This document shows, in pieces, positions 32,931 through 47,391 of a DNA stretch of 64,000 nucleotides (the stretch's first letter is position 1; every line of letters starts with the position of its first letter). The notes below the pieces were generated by a model. That model ran no database searches and was not told the origin of the DNA. It saw only the letters and a list, made by a program, of their open reading frames with translations. Origin of the DNA: Metaphire vulgaris. Taxonomy: Eukaryota > Annelida > Clitellata > Crassiclitellata > Megascolecidae. The stretch spans positions 7,727,390 to 7,791,389 of the forward strand of contig CM030845.1 of the NCBI GenBank assembly GCA_018105865.1. The letters are read 5' to 3'. The position numbers and the translations under genes were made by a program.

Positions 32931-33827
32931 ATGTGTTCGGCGTTCATAGCGACCCCCAGTGCCCCATTCGCAACCAACACCCCTTCCGTGCAACCTCACG
33001 ACGCACCCTGCTTGATCCCGACCTCGGATCCGACGAGGTCATTCGGTACGAACCGGTCACACCAGCTGCTGTTTTCGCGTCCATTCCACCACTGTCCCTC
33101 TTCATCTTCACCCTCCTCTTCCTCCTCCTCCTCCTCCTCCTCCTCCTCCTCCTTCTCCGATGATGCGGCGCCTTTTTCGGTCGCGCTTTCCGCCGACGAC
33201 GCCGCCGCCGCCACTCGAGATCGAAAGCGGAAACGGAACTACTCGGACGCCGCCGCCGCCGCCGCCGCCGCGACGCATCGTGACGTCACGTTGTCCAGCT
33301 CGAACGGAAGTGCACCGGAAGACAGCACGATGACGTCACTAATCGGCGGCGGCGGCGGCGGCTCGACCGGAAACGGCAGCTGCAGCACGACGACGACGAC
33401 GGCGGCGGCGGCGACTACGACGACGACGACGACTTCCGGGTCGGAGAGAAAGATCAGGAAGAAGAACTTCTGCAGCCACGGAGGATTCCAGAACTACGAG
33501 GAGCTGCAGACGCAGCGCGTCCTGGCGAACGTCCGAGAACGCCAGCGGACCCAGTCGCTGAACGACGCCTTCTCCCAGCTGCGCAAGATCATTCCCACGC
33601 TGCCTTCGGACAAACTGAGCAAGATACAGACGCTGAAACTGGCCACCAGGTACATCGACTTCCTCTATCAGGTCCTTCGAAACGAAGAGATGGACGCCAG
33701 ACTGTCCGCCAGTTACTATAGCAACGGCAACGGTAACCAAGGGCGCCTTAGTTACGCGTTTTCCGTCTGGAGAATGGAAGGAGCGTGGCAGAAGGACAGC
33801 AACGCCATCTATAGACTGAACGACTGA
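32931..33827 (+). CDS. twist: Twist, bHLH transcription factor
   Basis: This nuclear transcription factor binds E-boxes (CANNTG) as a dimer and controls mesoderm and mesenchyme specification. The 298-codon frame is intact. Residues 1-165 are low complexity: a serine run, alanine runs, KRKRNY, a glycine run and threonine runs. Residues 193-249 are the bHLH domain, with basic region [15 protein letters not shown], helix 1 [12 protein letters not shown] and helix 2 [20 protein letters not shown]. Residues 272-286, [15 protein letters not shown], are the Twist-specific WR motif that mediates transactivation. The bHLH plus WR pair excludes other bHLH families. The start at 32931 is the first ATG of the frame. 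The poorly conserved N-terminus means an upstream exon cannot be excluded. A single coding exon is usual for twist. Confidence 0.95.
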   Translation: MCSAFIATPSAPFATNTPSVQPHDAPCLIPTSDPTRSFGTNRSHQLLFSRPFHHCPSSSSPSSSSSSSSSSSSSFSDDAAPFSVALSADDAAAATRDRKRKRNYSDAAAAAAAATHRDVTLSSSNGSAPEDSTMTSLIGGGGGGSTGNGSCSTTTTTAAAATTTTTTTSGSERKIRKKNFCSHGGFQNYEELQTQRVLANVRERQRTQSLNDAFSQLRKIIPTLPSDKLSKIQTLKLATRYIDFLYQVLRNEEMDARLSASYYSNGNGNQGRLSYAFSVWRMEGAWQKDSNAIYRLND

Positions 33828-33974
33828 GCGAACGATTGGACGAAAGTACAACTAGTTGACTCTATATGAACTGTATTTAACGCATGAAAGCAGCGATGGA
33901 GAAATTCAAACTGACGTTAAAGAAGATGCAGGATTACCGATTACGTTTGTGACATGAAAGTTTTATAATTTTAA

Positions 33975-34110
33975 AATGTCTGGATGGATGGATGGATGGA
34001 TTACCATGGATGGATGGAAATGGAATGGATGGACCAAACGAATCAAATGAATGAATGAATGGATGGATGGATGGATGAATGTATGTATGGATGTATGGAT
34101 GGATAGATAG
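33975..34110. repeat. (GGAT)n microsatellite downstream of twist
   Basis: Interrupted GGAT/GAAT tetranucleotides begin about 150 bp after the twist stop codon, probably in its 3' UTR or flank. Confidence 0.9.
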
Positions 34111-34375
34111 ATGGTACGAAAAAGTTTGAAAGTTTATATATTTTAGAAAGTTTGTCCTCGGACATTTCTAAAGCTTTTTAACAACTCAAAAAGATGTAGA
34201 TCAAGTGTGAAAAAGCGGTGATGACCATTCCAGGCCCACGTCGAGGCAAATTCTGGGCCCCTGGGCACGGTCTGAACCCCGAAAGTTTGAAAGTTTATAG
34301 AAAGTTTGCTTTGCCGTCGATGCCCCCTCCCCAGAGCTTTTGTTCAGTAAATACGTTAAATGTGACAAGCAATGC

Positions 34376-34531
34376 GCCCCTAGACCAGGAATTTTAGTTG
34401 GGGGTATAATGTGATTTGGGGGTATAAATCTGAAAAAAACTTTGAAAATCTTTAAAAACACATTAAAATGTTAAGGTAGTCTGATTTTGGTGGCATATAT
34501 ACCGATATACTCCCCCCTCGCTACGCCCCTG
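34376..34531. mobile_element. hAT-like MITE, 'CAGGGGCGTAGC' family, copy 2
   Basis: The left end is decayed (GCGCCCCTAGACCAGGAATT); the right end CTCGCTACGCCCCTG is intact. The interior GGGGGTATAA... GCATATATACCGATATAC matches the copy at 6876-7069. No target duplication remains. Confidence 0.65.
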
Positions 34532-34871
34532 GGACTGATCCTCAAGGGTCAAGGGCAAGGACCAACCTCTGCCAGATAGACAAAAACGGAAAAGGAACAA
34601 ACAACACCATTTCAATTTCAATCACAAAATTTCAATGCAATGAAAACGTCCTAAAAACAATCTAGTCAACAGAAATGTTGCTTTTCAGATACACAAGTTT
34701 TTCTAGTAACCGATCAGTCATGTGGGCACAATGAGGTCTTATTATAAGGCCTTTTGTGAGAACTATTGTTCAATTACTGGATTACTGGTGTCGAACTGCC
34801 GATGTTGCATGCAGGGAACACAGAAGAGCTTCGAGAGGAGATGGAGTTTATCTTACTTTGTCACATCTATC

Positions 34872-35020
34872 CAGTGGCGGCTCAACATAGGGGACCCGGA
34901 AGGCCCGTGCCCCCTTATTGAATGCCTGCCCCTCAGTGACCCCCTGTTGTGACTACATTATACTTACTATACTACATACCTACAAATGGTTGGCCCCATG
35001 CTTAGAAGTGGTATTCATAA
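34872..35020. mobile_element. hAT-like MITE, 'CAGTGGCGGCTC' family, copy 1
   Basis: It starts CAGTGGCGGCTCAACATAGG and matches, in reverse, the copy at 47858-48055 (shared 'AAGCATGGGGCCAACCA' and 'GCATTCAATAAGGGGG'). The far end is truncated. Confidence 0.55.
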
Positions 35021-35380
35021 ACACACCGCTGCATGGTAAGAGGATCTTCTAAATAAAAAAAAGTTTCTAATTGAATCTATTTTAGCGAAGAACATCGAGG
35101 CGCATCTGCTGAAGTCTTTCTGAATACTCAGGATGCAAGAAACGTCGAACGATGACTCCTGTGGGGGCGGACGACCGACTTAGTCACCACCCCCACCCCC
35201 CACCCCACCCCAGCGCAGCAGTCGCGGTTCTTTATGAACAATTCAATGACAGGAAGCAGACAACTAGGGGTCGATTTAATTTTTCAGAAAAGCAGCGGGG
35301 TTGTACTAATGCCACTCGAAACATTTTTACCCTCAAAGCAGAGCAGACCGGAAAGTACACAAACGCTTACTACCTCTCCC

Positions 35381-35383
<3 letters not shown>

Positions 35384-35479
<96 letters not shown>

Positions 35480-35631
35480 ATAAATCTATACATACATACA
35501 TACACTGTACATACATAGATACATGCATACATACATATATATCTTTTTTCTCTTTCTCTGATTTCAGATCTCTCTTCTCTGTCTCCTTCCAACTCTCTGT
35601 CTGTTTGTGTCTGTCTGCCTCTGTCGCTGTC

Positions 35632-35722
<91 letters not shown>
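35384..35722. repeat. (TC)n, (TA)n, (TCTG)n, (CA)n compound microsatellites
   Basis: TC dinucleotides 35384-35439, TA/CATA 35440-35540, TGTC and TC from about 35590 to 35699, and CA 35700-35722. Ser-Leu-rich open frames here are artefacts. Confidence 0.95.
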
Positions 35723-35724
<2 letters not shown>

Positions 35725-35749
35725 GCATATTCGTTTTAAGGGGCTGAGA

Positions 35750-37480
35750 TAAGCAAAACGTGTCAGAGATTGAAGTTTCGCTCAGTCGTCGTCCCTTCGT
35801 CCAACATTCAGAACAAACGCATCCATTGTAAAAGTTGCTAAAACAAATGCCATTGTACTGTCGTTGCCTCTAAATTAGTCGAACTAACTGGCTTTGTATC
35901 GGGGATATATACTGTGTATACATTCTGCCTCTAGGACGAATTTTCTACCAGCAGGCTCTTCTTCTCCATGGCCCCCAAGAGAACTCGAGGCCTGTCTTCG
36001 AAAGTCAGAGTGTATTGTCCTTCTCTCGCGTCGCGTTATGGACAGCATCGACATTGTATGAACAACTGAGTTATAGGCCTATCTATGCATATTGATAAAG
36101 CCATATCAACAACAATGATTATCCCTCCGAACAGTCGAACATCGTGAAAACAAATGCCAGTTTAAGATGAATAAAAGAACATGCCTGTAAGACTCCATGC
36201 AGCATAATCCGCAACGTGTCTTCCTTTGTGCGTTTCGCACAGCAAAGCGGTCGCTCTGTCTACGATTTAGAAATGGGCGGTGACCAACTTTTCTGTCTAG
36301 TCGAATGTCTTTGGAACGTTTTCCACTTTCTGCTTCCAGCTTATTTTTTTAAATTTCTACTTTTGTCTGTTTAATTTCGTCTCTCTTGCGACTTCAACAT
36401 TCGTTCTTCGTTCGTGTTTTATAAAGGAATGTACCAAATAATATAAAAATTATTATGTAATATAATTAAATATTAGTTATATACAGGCCTAGAAGTGACC
36501 CGTGGCTACTGTCTGAAAAACGAAGCACACGACATCAATTAATGAATGTTACATCCCAAAAGAGTCATCCGAGCATGGCTAATAATAAGACGGGAGGGAA
36601 ACAATTAAATAAAGAAATGGACAGAACGGAATTGTGTGGAAAGCGAATACTATATTCGGATGAAACTTATTTTGCTTAGATAAACCTCGAGTTTTCTGAC
36701 TTCTTAAACACTGACGCTAATTAATTTAAAATTTATTTTTTCAATTAAATCCCTCTTCAAGGGAAACTAGTTAACTATACACGTCTATTTTCATTCTAAG
36801 TTAACACAGCTGTCTTGTTACTTGATATCAACAAACAAGTAATTATTTACTTGTGGTCGATAGAATCTTTTAAGCTGCAATTACGGCGCTGTAGCCGTTG
36901 ACCGGACGTCAACGAGACAGGCTATTAGCGTCGTATGGTCATCCTTTGAAATTCCAGAACCTTTGAAGGCCCTGGTCTAACGGTACCGTATGTTTCCCGG
37001 GCGATAGCGAAGCCCACAGCAGGGAAGTGTGTCCACTGCTCATTTGATACGCCAACAGAGGGCCTACAGCAGAAACCCCGTGGCCCTAATGTCTCTTGGA
37101 CAGCAACCCCCGCGGATTACGAATTCATTAGCGGTGGGTTTGGCTTTGATCCGATTAATTTAACTGGAGGAGAAATTGTTGGACAACAAAGATACCCAAC
37201 CGCGAGATGAAATCCACTCCACTAAAGAACTTGTGAAGACGGCAGAGAGGCTAATTGTAGAGGCAAACCATTAGTCTTCGTCACGCTTGTTTTGAGTAGA
37301 CTACGTAAATCTTTGGGACTAACTTGGAATTCTAAAAAAGCTCGATATGAATCCAGGGTCATTATTAGAAACTGCTGTTCAGTATATCATATACATGAAT
37401 TATATTGGTTTATATTATGATGGGTTTAGGCTATATCACAACGATTGAGTACCTTACACCGGCCTGTGTTTTTATTGACT
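35750..37480. other. Unassigned single-copy DNA downstream of twist
   Basis: No coding exon or recognisable transposon was found. It is one of the few repeat-poor stretches in the twist neighbourhood. The segment at 36880-37290 is comparatively GC-balanced and could hold regulatory DNA, but nothing seen proves it. Confidence 0.3.
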
Positions 37481-38240
37481 TTTATTGCCCAACCACGCCC
37501 TCCATTGTTGGGGACTCCCGTGTGAACCTATGATTCTTCTGCCACTCTTCCAAACAGGGCTTTGCACGGTATTCTGTTACTGTCCATTCTGTTGATATGT
37601 CCGAAGAATCTTAACCTTATTTCTTGATTATGTTGGCTGCTGGTCGTTCAGCTCCTAGCCATTTTCTGATGTCTTCATGTCTTTGGTGTTCCCTCTTGGA
37701 TATGCCACGTATTTTTTTCGAAAGCAGTCCATTTCAAATACATTTATAAGCTTCGCTCCGACTCCGCTGTGAGCGTCCACGTCTCTGAGTTGTATAGGAT
37801 AGGACGCTCAGCACCATGCAGTGACTTATATACATGGATTTTGGTGGATATTTTGATATTTTTGTTCTTTCATATGGTCTGTGTAGTTTTCTCTTTGCAT
37901 CGCTAGCTAGTCGAATTCTTCCCCTGACGTCTGATTTGGATGACCCATCAGAGCTTATGACATCTTCGATGCATACGAACCAGGGTTATTTTTTAAGATT
38001 GTGAATTTGGGGGGTGTGGTGTCGCTAAAATATTGGGGGTGTTCGAGGGCCATTTAGGGTACATACCATTGTTAGATTAGGAAATTTTGGGGCGTCGACC
38101 TCAAATGGGGGGAGTGTTAGGGGTGTAAAAATATCCCTGATACGAACTGATCGCTTTGCTTCAGTACCTCTCCATTTAACTAGACCTCTACTGTGTCTTT
38201 CCTCTTCGATATGAGTTGTGTAACTTGTGTTTTTCTGTCT
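37480..38240 (-). pseudogene. Decayed LINE fragment, split by a hAT-like MITE
   Basis: In scattered minus-strand frames the sequence reads RFFGHINRMDSNRIPCKALF, ...KWLGAERPAANIIKK, and ILYNSETWTLTAESE, all typical of RTE-like LINE C-termini. Several frameshifts and stops separate them, so it is dead. The MITE at 37981-38139 sits inside this region. Confidence 0.75.
37981..38139. mobile_element. hAT-like MITE, 'CAGGGTTATTTTTAAG' family, copy 3
   Basis: Inverted ends CAGGGTTATTTTTTAAG and ...GTAAAAATATCCCTG. A perfect 8-bp duplication, ATACGAAC, flanks it (37973-37980 and 38140-38147). This copy defines the family and its hAT affiliation. Confidence 0.88.
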
Positions 38241-39478
38241 TTTCTGCAATTATTTTCATTGGATCATTCTACTCAAAATTTGCAAGGCATAACAAATAAA
38301 AATGCCACTATTTATTAGAAATTTGTACTCTTTACATACTTGTAGGCCTATAAGATACTGTAGGCCTATATACTTAATAGTCATATCGGATAACGAAGCT
38401 GTGCAGTAAGTTCGACGGCGAATCCTACGCATTTGCAGTCGATTAGTCTTATAGATACATTCACTGTTTACAATGAATCATGAGAAGATTTAAGGCTTTG
38501 TGTTGCATTCGTCGTATAGCTTGAGTATTCATCTCAGATCTTACTAAGATTTTCCAAGACTTCAGCCGCGAGCCAGCGCCTTGCACCCCGCAACAAGTCT
38601 TGCCTTGCTGAACTGATTTAAGACCGATCGTTTGAAGATGAAACCTAAAGTTTCGATTCAAAGCACAACATGAAAGCTTCCAATGAACTCGGATGAGCAA
38701 AATGAGAAGACTGTTTAAAACTTTAAATGGATGGGTCGTTCCCAACCAATTCCCCGAGGGCGAGAGGGGACCTCTATACTGTACAAGCTGAAAGACGACC
38801 GCAGAGCCGGTCTCTGTGTGATTGGTTTCTGTGGCGGCAAAAGGAGACGACGCCGCCACAGGCAATGATTAACATCGTGCATGGGATACTTCGTCTAGTT
38901 CGAACGGCACTGGCGTAGCCAGGGTTCCGGGGTGGCGGGAGGGGGACACCATGGAATCACGGATTTTCTATACTAAGCGACATTTCCAGTTAAGACAATG
39001 GGGTTTGATGATGTCTGGGGAAGCACAAGCCGAAAAATGAAGGGTAATAGATTAAAATCTTCGAGATTTGGAGCCTATTTTCAGACTATACATGTGACCA
39101 TGTCGACAATAACCCTCTATAGACCTCTACCTCTCAAATGTAGCCGCGCTAATGGACACCAAGAAGGGCACGCACATCAATTTAATCCGACTGGGGAGAT
39201 TGGGGAGTGTCGTGCATGTACTTCCCCCAACGGGGTCTGAGACAGAAGTTTTGGCCAAAATTAAGTTATAGTAAAATTGTTGAAAAAAGTAACCGAAAAA
39301 TTGCACGAAATGAACGAAACGCGCGATAACTCGCTACAGAGTGAGTGGCGGTCGACAAATTAATTGTCCAGTATACTGTCCCAGGCTTAAATTGAATTTT
39401 TTGTATTTACAAACAATCGCCGTATTAAATACTTACTTTTAATGACGATCACACAAAACTTATATTTTTGTATGTACT

Positions 39479-39754
39479 CAGGGCTTTTTTCGTAAAAAAA
39501 TATTTTCCGGAACGGAGCAAGATTTCAATTTTGCGACACTAGATTTCTAAATTTCGGAGATGACCCTTTTTAGTCGTCACAGAAGTTTTCAAATCCGTAT
39601 AAAACACTCCATTTTCCGGACGATGACCTTTTTTAGTCGTCACAGCTATTTTTATTTTTTACTTTTATTTTTATTATATTCTATTTTCCGGTTTTTCGGA
39701 ACGCCGTTCATATTTTCCGGAACGCCGTTCTGCCTCGTTCCGGCACAAAAAAAC
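39479..39754. mobile_element. hAT-like MITE, 'CAGGGCTTTTTT' family, copy 2
   Basis: It starts CAGGGCTTTTTTCG and ends ...CTCGTTCCGGCACAAAAAAACC. Flanks TATGTACT (39471-39478) and CATGTACT (39755-39762) agree at 7 of 8 bases. The interior has two copies of 'ATGACC(T)TTTTTAGTCGTCACAG'. Same family as 23900-24162. Confidence 0.78.
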
Positions 39755-40067
39755 CATGTACTGTATGTATGCATGCGTGTATGGCCTATGTATGCATACT
39801 GTATCATAATTATTCATAACCTTAAAATGCAGCGGATAGGTTATGTATCCCTTGACAATATGAATTTTCCAACCTATAGTTTTACTTAATTTAATACTAT
39901 GGGTGCAGTGGGACCGAGAGCGCGGTTGCCGGACACTACTTTAACGACTTTAATTGTGATTTATTTGGAATGACCAAGACCTGGAATACAACCAAAGCAT
40001 ATCAGATTGCGTCTGACGCGCTGGAAAGAATTTGTATAAATACATTTGAAACAAACTTTATTGTGCC

Positions 40068-40165
40068 ACGCAAGGGCGTATCCACGGGGAGGGGTACCCG
40101 AGGATCCCCTTCTTCCCTATTCTGGTTGGAACAGGTCGTGAGATTTGTGCAAAACCGGTGAGTAG
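40068..40165. repeat. Dispersed repeat, 'TATTCTGG..GGTCGTGAGATTTGTGCAAAACC' family
   Basis: CGTATCCACGGGGAGGGG...CCCTATTCTGGTTGGAAC...GATTTGTGCAAAACCGG. Related copies are at about 528-620, 3936-4200 (split by a MITE), 8650-8740 and 53190-53265. A coding function is excluded by divergent frames; the element type is unknown. Confidence 0.6.
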
Positions 40166-40420
40166 CTTAGGGGTGGGGGTGGGTAGGTAGTATGGTGAGA
40201 ATGAACGAAAGCGCTATATATATATTTGTTCCGAAAGAAACTATTCAAACTGCGAAACAATTTCTTACGCCTTTGAACTTATAAGGTTTAGTTTAGCCTA
40301 TAACGTCGGTTCTGTGACGGTTCTGTTGCATACGATCAGAGTGCAGATGTTGATGGATTTTGCGGTTAGAACGGAAATCGATGATTCCATGCAGAAGAGG
40401 TTTATGCAGATTGACAGAAG

Positions 40421-40437
40421 GAGAGAGAGAGAGAAAG

Positions 40438-40492
<55 letters not shown>
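40421..40492. repeat. (GA)n microsatellite
   Basis: About 70 bp of GA dinucleotides with a few interruptions. Confidence 0.95.
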
Positions 40493-40493
<1 letters not shown>

Positions 40494-41106
40494 CATGTGG
40501 AAACTAGCGTCTAAGTGGCAGATCTTCTTCATTCGCCGATTCTGCAATGTTCATGCGCGAGGTTCTCGATTGCAGAGGAAAACCCTTATCCAATCAGTCA
40601 TCGTATTCTTATGATTTCCTCTCTTCGTAGCTTCCTTCCTCTTCATTCCGAGACTGGTACCTTGTCTTTGGCAGGATCCTTTCAGAGCCGGTCTTCTTAA
40701 TACTAGACTCGCCGACACGGAACCAGTCTCTCATCGACGACTAATCTCTCACTCCTCGTCCTAATGGGGACCACATGAGTCCAGTAAAAACACACCCCTC
40801 TTCCCAGGACGCTCAATAAATTAATGGAAGGGCCATTTGTCTCTAGGCCAATAGGGATGCAACACTGGAGGTCAAAGGTTACCCGACAACAGAAGTAACG
40901 AGGTTAAGACGGCGTCACTGGGCGAAGTGTAGGCCGTAGGGTCTAGCGTCTTTGCAAGTATACAGTATGGGACGAAGTCACTATAGTACAGTATAGTATT
41001 TGTTTCCGCACTAACAAATAGTTAGTTCCTCCACTGCTAATGCATCTATCTCATGATTGGAAACTAGAATTGGAACTCGCAGTTAAAACTATCGGATAAT
41101 AAGGTC

Positions 41107-41352
<246 letters not shown>

Positions 41353-42007
41353 TATTACCCTACACTTCGCTTCGGTCGACACAATAATGTCCAGGATACG
41401 AGTACCCCATGACCTACTTTTTTAGTACAGAAAACTTTGGTATACCTCGGTTCATCGGCTCTGTATAGTACGGTATAGTACCCGACCTGGCACTTCAGCT
41501 CTGCGCGACTCTCGCTTTTCACACACACATTGAGTCATCAAAACACCAACTGTTTAAGTAATGCATTTTTTCCAGCGTATAAGTTCTCTTGTTTAACAGT
41601 CATTAGCCGATGGCCATGATTTTATTCCCTTCTACGAGCGGTAGCCACTGCATGTCCCCTGAAGCGGGCCAGTACCAAATATGAGAGAAGTTTTCAGTTT
41701 TTATTATCTCTGTTCCTCCTCTTTATTTAACCCCATCGATTCTAAAACATAACTGAATGAAATCATGCATGGCCTTTATTCATTTGGATTTCAACTCAAG
41801 ATGACGGAGTTTGGACAAGGCAAACGTACCTCTACCGACTACACTGGGGTCGCCGACGTACGAGGAGACATCGACAGACAGAACGACTTAACCTTTGCCC
41901 CCGGGACTCTTCCGAATTAGAGAAACCTTGGGAAAGTTTAATAAATGGAACTCAAAGTCAGTGGAATTTATTTTTAGCGATAAATAATTGAACGAACGAG
42001 ACAGGGA

Positions 42008-42371
<364 letters not shown>

Positions 42372-42817
42372 GAAGGGAGGGAGGGATGATGAAGTATTGA
42401 AAGAAGAGGATATTGGAAGGGATTCGAAGGAACTGAAGAGGATAAAAGCGATGAAGAGGAAGTGGATAGCGATAAAGCTACGAAGAGGCAAAAGGGGTAA
42501 CGAATTAGGCAAGTACGCGATAGCTGAAGCTAGCCGAACTGATAGGCCGCATAGGCCTACACAGAGCCACTGTTGAAAGCATGTTATTATCATTAGACCC
42601 TGTAGCAAGAACAAAAGTATAGATGGAATCTAACACACGACTTTTGAATATTGAAGAGTTGAAATAAAACCCAAGTTGATTAATGGTCTCTGTTAGGCAT
42701 CGTTTTATTGAAATGCCATATGAAGTTACAGAAATACTGTATATAAATGCGATATTTACTGGAATTGTAGAAAATTCTTTAACTTTTTAAACTTTTTTGC
42801 TAGAGAGAAGTGAAACT

Positions 42818-42822
<5 letters not shown>

Positions 42823-42882
<60 letters not shown>

Positions 42883-43003
42883 CAGAGAGACAGAGAGACA
42901 GAGAGACAGAGAGACAGAGAGAGAGACAGAGAGAGAGAGAGACAGAGAGAGAGACAGAGAGAGAGAGACAGAGAGACATAGAGACAGAGAGACAGAGAGA
43001 GAC

Positions 43004-43059
<56 letters not shown>

Positions 43060-43175
43060 GGAGAGAGAGAGAGGGAGAGAGAGACAGAGACAGAGACAGA
43101 GACAGACAGGCAGACAGACAGACAGACCGACACAGACAGAGACACAGACAGACAAACAGACAGACAGACAGAGTG
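42823..43175. repeat. (GA)n / (GACA)n microsatellite
   Basis: About 350 bp of the same GA-to-GACA compound structure as 27186-27492. Confidence 0.97.
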
Positions 43176-43250
43176 CGTGGGAAACACGACATGTAGGAAT
43201 CCTACCCAGGCTCTGTAGGTGACCGAGTGCTAGATCTGAATCTTAATGGA

Positions 43251-44060
<810 letters not shown>

Positions 44061-45617
44061 ACTGCAACAAACCACTAACTAGATTATTATGACAGCAGAG
44101 CAGGCCGACTCGGTGTTTATTTCCGATCAATTCAAGTCAGGCTTTTGGGAGCTGTAAATCAGTAATTGAGCAGCATAAGGGAGTAGGTAGGGAAGCTGAG
44201 CGTAAGAGTAAATTTGCACGTGATAACATTTCATAGCAAAAAACTTTTATTTCAACAGAAATCCGACCGGTAGATGGCAGATCAGGGGTGTGTATTTTCG
44301 GCAACAAATAGTAATGATGATCTTGGGAATTTCCGTAGGCGCATAAATAAGATTCGATGCATAGTGACGTCACCACGTACAGTGTATGGTCTAAGATCAG
44401 AGCTTTGAAAATGTGATTGGGTCTTCCATTAATCACAAAAATATTATAATATTCCCAAACTTTTTCGAGCCGAGGCACCCTTGCCAAGTCCAGATTTTCC
44501 CAGGACTCCCGTGTCAAATTTGAACAAGTAGGCCTACACTTTGCGAAATAGCACTTCTTGGGTAATAGTTGGTACCAACAGTCTCAAAAGTCTTGATAAG
44601 CAAAGAAGGAAAATTATGGCTACTTTGTAATAATTCACGGCTCCCCTGGAAGGAAGTCTGGCTCCACAGAGAGCCGCGGCACACACTTTGGGACCCACTA
44701 GTCTAAGTAAGTAAGTAAGTAAGCAAGCAAGTAAGACGGAATCTATATAGCGCTGTCCGAAGCTCCCCGCAGTGCACCGGCTTATTCACGAGCGCTCATT
44801 CTGGGTGAAATCCATAGTCCGTAATCCATAGTCCCTATTGGTCTAAGCTGTAGATCCAGGTAAGCAAAATGCCGCTCAAGCGCCATACATTTTCCTGTCA
44901 ACATCATACCAAAAACACAGCCATTTATTAAGTCAGTGGAACCTCTCACAAAGGTTTCGTGGCACGACTTTTCACTTAACTTGTTTTCAAAACAAGAAAG
45001 AAGTCACGTTTACCGCGTTCAAACAGTTGGCGATTTTTATTGATTTACGCGACAGATTTACGAGATTGGAAAAAGGTAATTAAAATACGCATTTGGCAAT
45101 CATTAGGAAAGGTGCTGATGCTGTTTTCGTTCATTCTGGCACCACACGGTATTGTGAAATCCATTGAATTGTCACGTGGCACACGTTTATGCACATAAAC
45201 TATAGGCCTACGCCTCTGCTTTGAAAGGCTTTGCAATGCCTTCAAGAACAGCCATTACACACATATAGGCCTACAAAGTACAAACAAAAGAAAAGCAGAT
45301 TTCACCGGACAAACATTATTTACGTCAAAATTGTGAATAACTGTAAGTACTCTGCAATACTTCGTAGTAAAGGATTTAGTCGATAGACCCTACACGTGAA
45401 CGTCTTTAAAGGTATATACTCGCTGCAGACTATAATATACACCAGGGTTCTTCACAGTTTTTTAGCCAGGGTCCACGTTGCTGACTTCTGAATCTGAAGG
45501 CTCGACGAGCCATAAGCACATGAAATTAAATTGAGTAAAATACGGCAAATGAATAACTGTCGATAAAAGCACATTTATTGCTGAATTACGATGCAGTGTA
45601 CAGTGTATCTCTATAAT

Positions 45618-45780
45618 CAGAGGCGTAGCGACGGGGGAGGGGGAGGAGGTAAATCTGTATTTATACCCCCAAAATCAGTCTACCTTAAAGTTTTTTGATT
45701 TATATGTGGTTATATGTAGTTTATATGATTTATAGTTAAGGTTTATACCCTCCTAAATCAAATTCCTGGCTACGCCCCTG
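45618..45780. mobile_element. hAT-like MITE, 'CAGGGGCGTAGC' family, copy 3
   Basis: Starts CAGAGGCGTAGCGACGGGGG and ends ...CCTGGCTACGCCCCTG. Flanks TCTATAAT (45610-45617) and CCTATAAT (45781-45788) agree at 7 of 8 bases. Confidence 0.8.
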
Positions 45781-46151
45781 CCTATAATGCAGACTCAAGA
45801 AGTGCAATTTTAATGGTTTTTGCTACTGTGATATAGGCCCACATGAAATAGGTGCATTTCTGACAAAATTAGATTTAGTACGATTTGCACATGCTCCTCA
45901 TTTTTTGCCGCGGGCCGACTACAGACCTTGAAGGACCGAATCCGGCCCGCGGGTCGCACTTCGGAGATCTCTGACACACCGCATTCGAAAACGCACGCGC
46001 GGTTGCAGTTATCTATTACAAAATGCAAACAATCTCATTTGGAATCATTGCGCCATCTGGTGAACATGAATTTAAACAATTATTCATTTTGGACGGCATA
46101 GGCCTACCTTCCCCCAAATCGCAGGAAAATAGTTAGCTAAAATGGCTGATT

Positions 46152-46558
46152 AGGGGCTGTCCATTAATTATGTCAACAATATTTGCGCAATTTTTTACCC
46201 CTCCCCCTTGTCAACAACTGTCAACTTTCACTTAACTCCCCCCATAATTACGTCAAAAACTTTGACCCCAAGATAAACGACAGGTCACAATAACAAGGTT
46301 ATTATTTTTTGCGTTGATGACCATTTTCCCCTTTTTTTCATCGAGTGTCAAAATGTGGCGGTGATGACCTTTTTCCATGCTTTTTCCCCATTATAATTAG
46401 TTCTATTCCATGAAATTTCCTATTTTTGATTATTTGTAAGAAGTGAAATTGTTGACGGCAACTTCTCTTGACCCACCCCTCCACCTGTCAGCAACCGTCA
46501 AACTTTTTCAAACCACCTCCCTCCTAAATTGTTGACGTAATTAATGGACAGCCCCTTA
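46152..46558. mobile_element. 407-bp element with 27-bp inverted ends
   Basis: AGGGGCTGTCCATTAATTAT at the left is inverted at the right as ATTAATGGACAGCCCCTT, and both continue into GTCAACAAT. The interior repeats 'GTTGACG/GTCAACAA' and 'GATGACCATTTTTCCCC' motifs. A fragment lies at 6078-6180, and the last 40 bases of the window look like a related terminus. Confidence 0.75.
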
Positions 46559-47310
46559 TCTTAATTCACGACGCTGCTTTTTCAAGATCTTAGACAAGGT
46601 CTTAAGACTGATACACGAGCAACGAGACTGCAGGTTACTCGTTAATAAGACGTTGTAAGCTTATGCTTTGGCCTATTTGTAAGGGGAGAGGAGAATTCCC
46701 GGTCGCTATAATTCACGGTGTCATTAGCTTTTATAACTAAATTATCTAGAATAATGTGGCAATGAAACTTTTCACTCCATATATGTTCGCCCATGGACCT
46801 TGATTGCACAGGGGCTTGACTATCAATATATCAGTCTGGTTGGGACCAACACGGACAATTTGTGTCTAGTTTGCCTAATAATATAGGCCTACTCAGTTAT
46901 ATAGCAAACTGGAGCGATGTATAAAATTCATAGGTCTACGATATTTGAAGGCCTCATTTTAAAACATGGAATGAAAAATAAATCGATGTTGAATCGCGAA
47001 GTCTTCAAAGATAATTTTTTAATGCAGTAGCTCAATAGGCTCTATCTTGTGATTTTTGTCCGTTTTCAAACTAAGTTTGCATTCCGAAACAATTCACAGT
47101 CAGTTGCGTTTGACCTCAGCTTATAAATCACTGTTCCGGATAACTGCAATTTGTTGATGGAGGTTTTGGGAAGGTTATAGTAGAGGGAGTTACAGTAATC
47201 TAATTTGGAGTGGACTATTGAGGTGGCGATTGTGGAGGCAGTTTTGATATCGAGGCAAGGTCGTAGGCGACGAATGTCACGAATATGAACAAAGCAGGTT
47301 TTGAAAGTTG

Positions 47311-47390
<80 letters not shown>

Positions 47391-47391
47391 T
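47311..47391. repeat. (AAT)n microsatellite
   Basis: About 27 uninterrupted AAT units. Confidence 0.97.

Noticed and set aside
38461..38865. 134-codon minus-strand frame
   Set aside because: No recognisable family, no homologous motif, no splice support.
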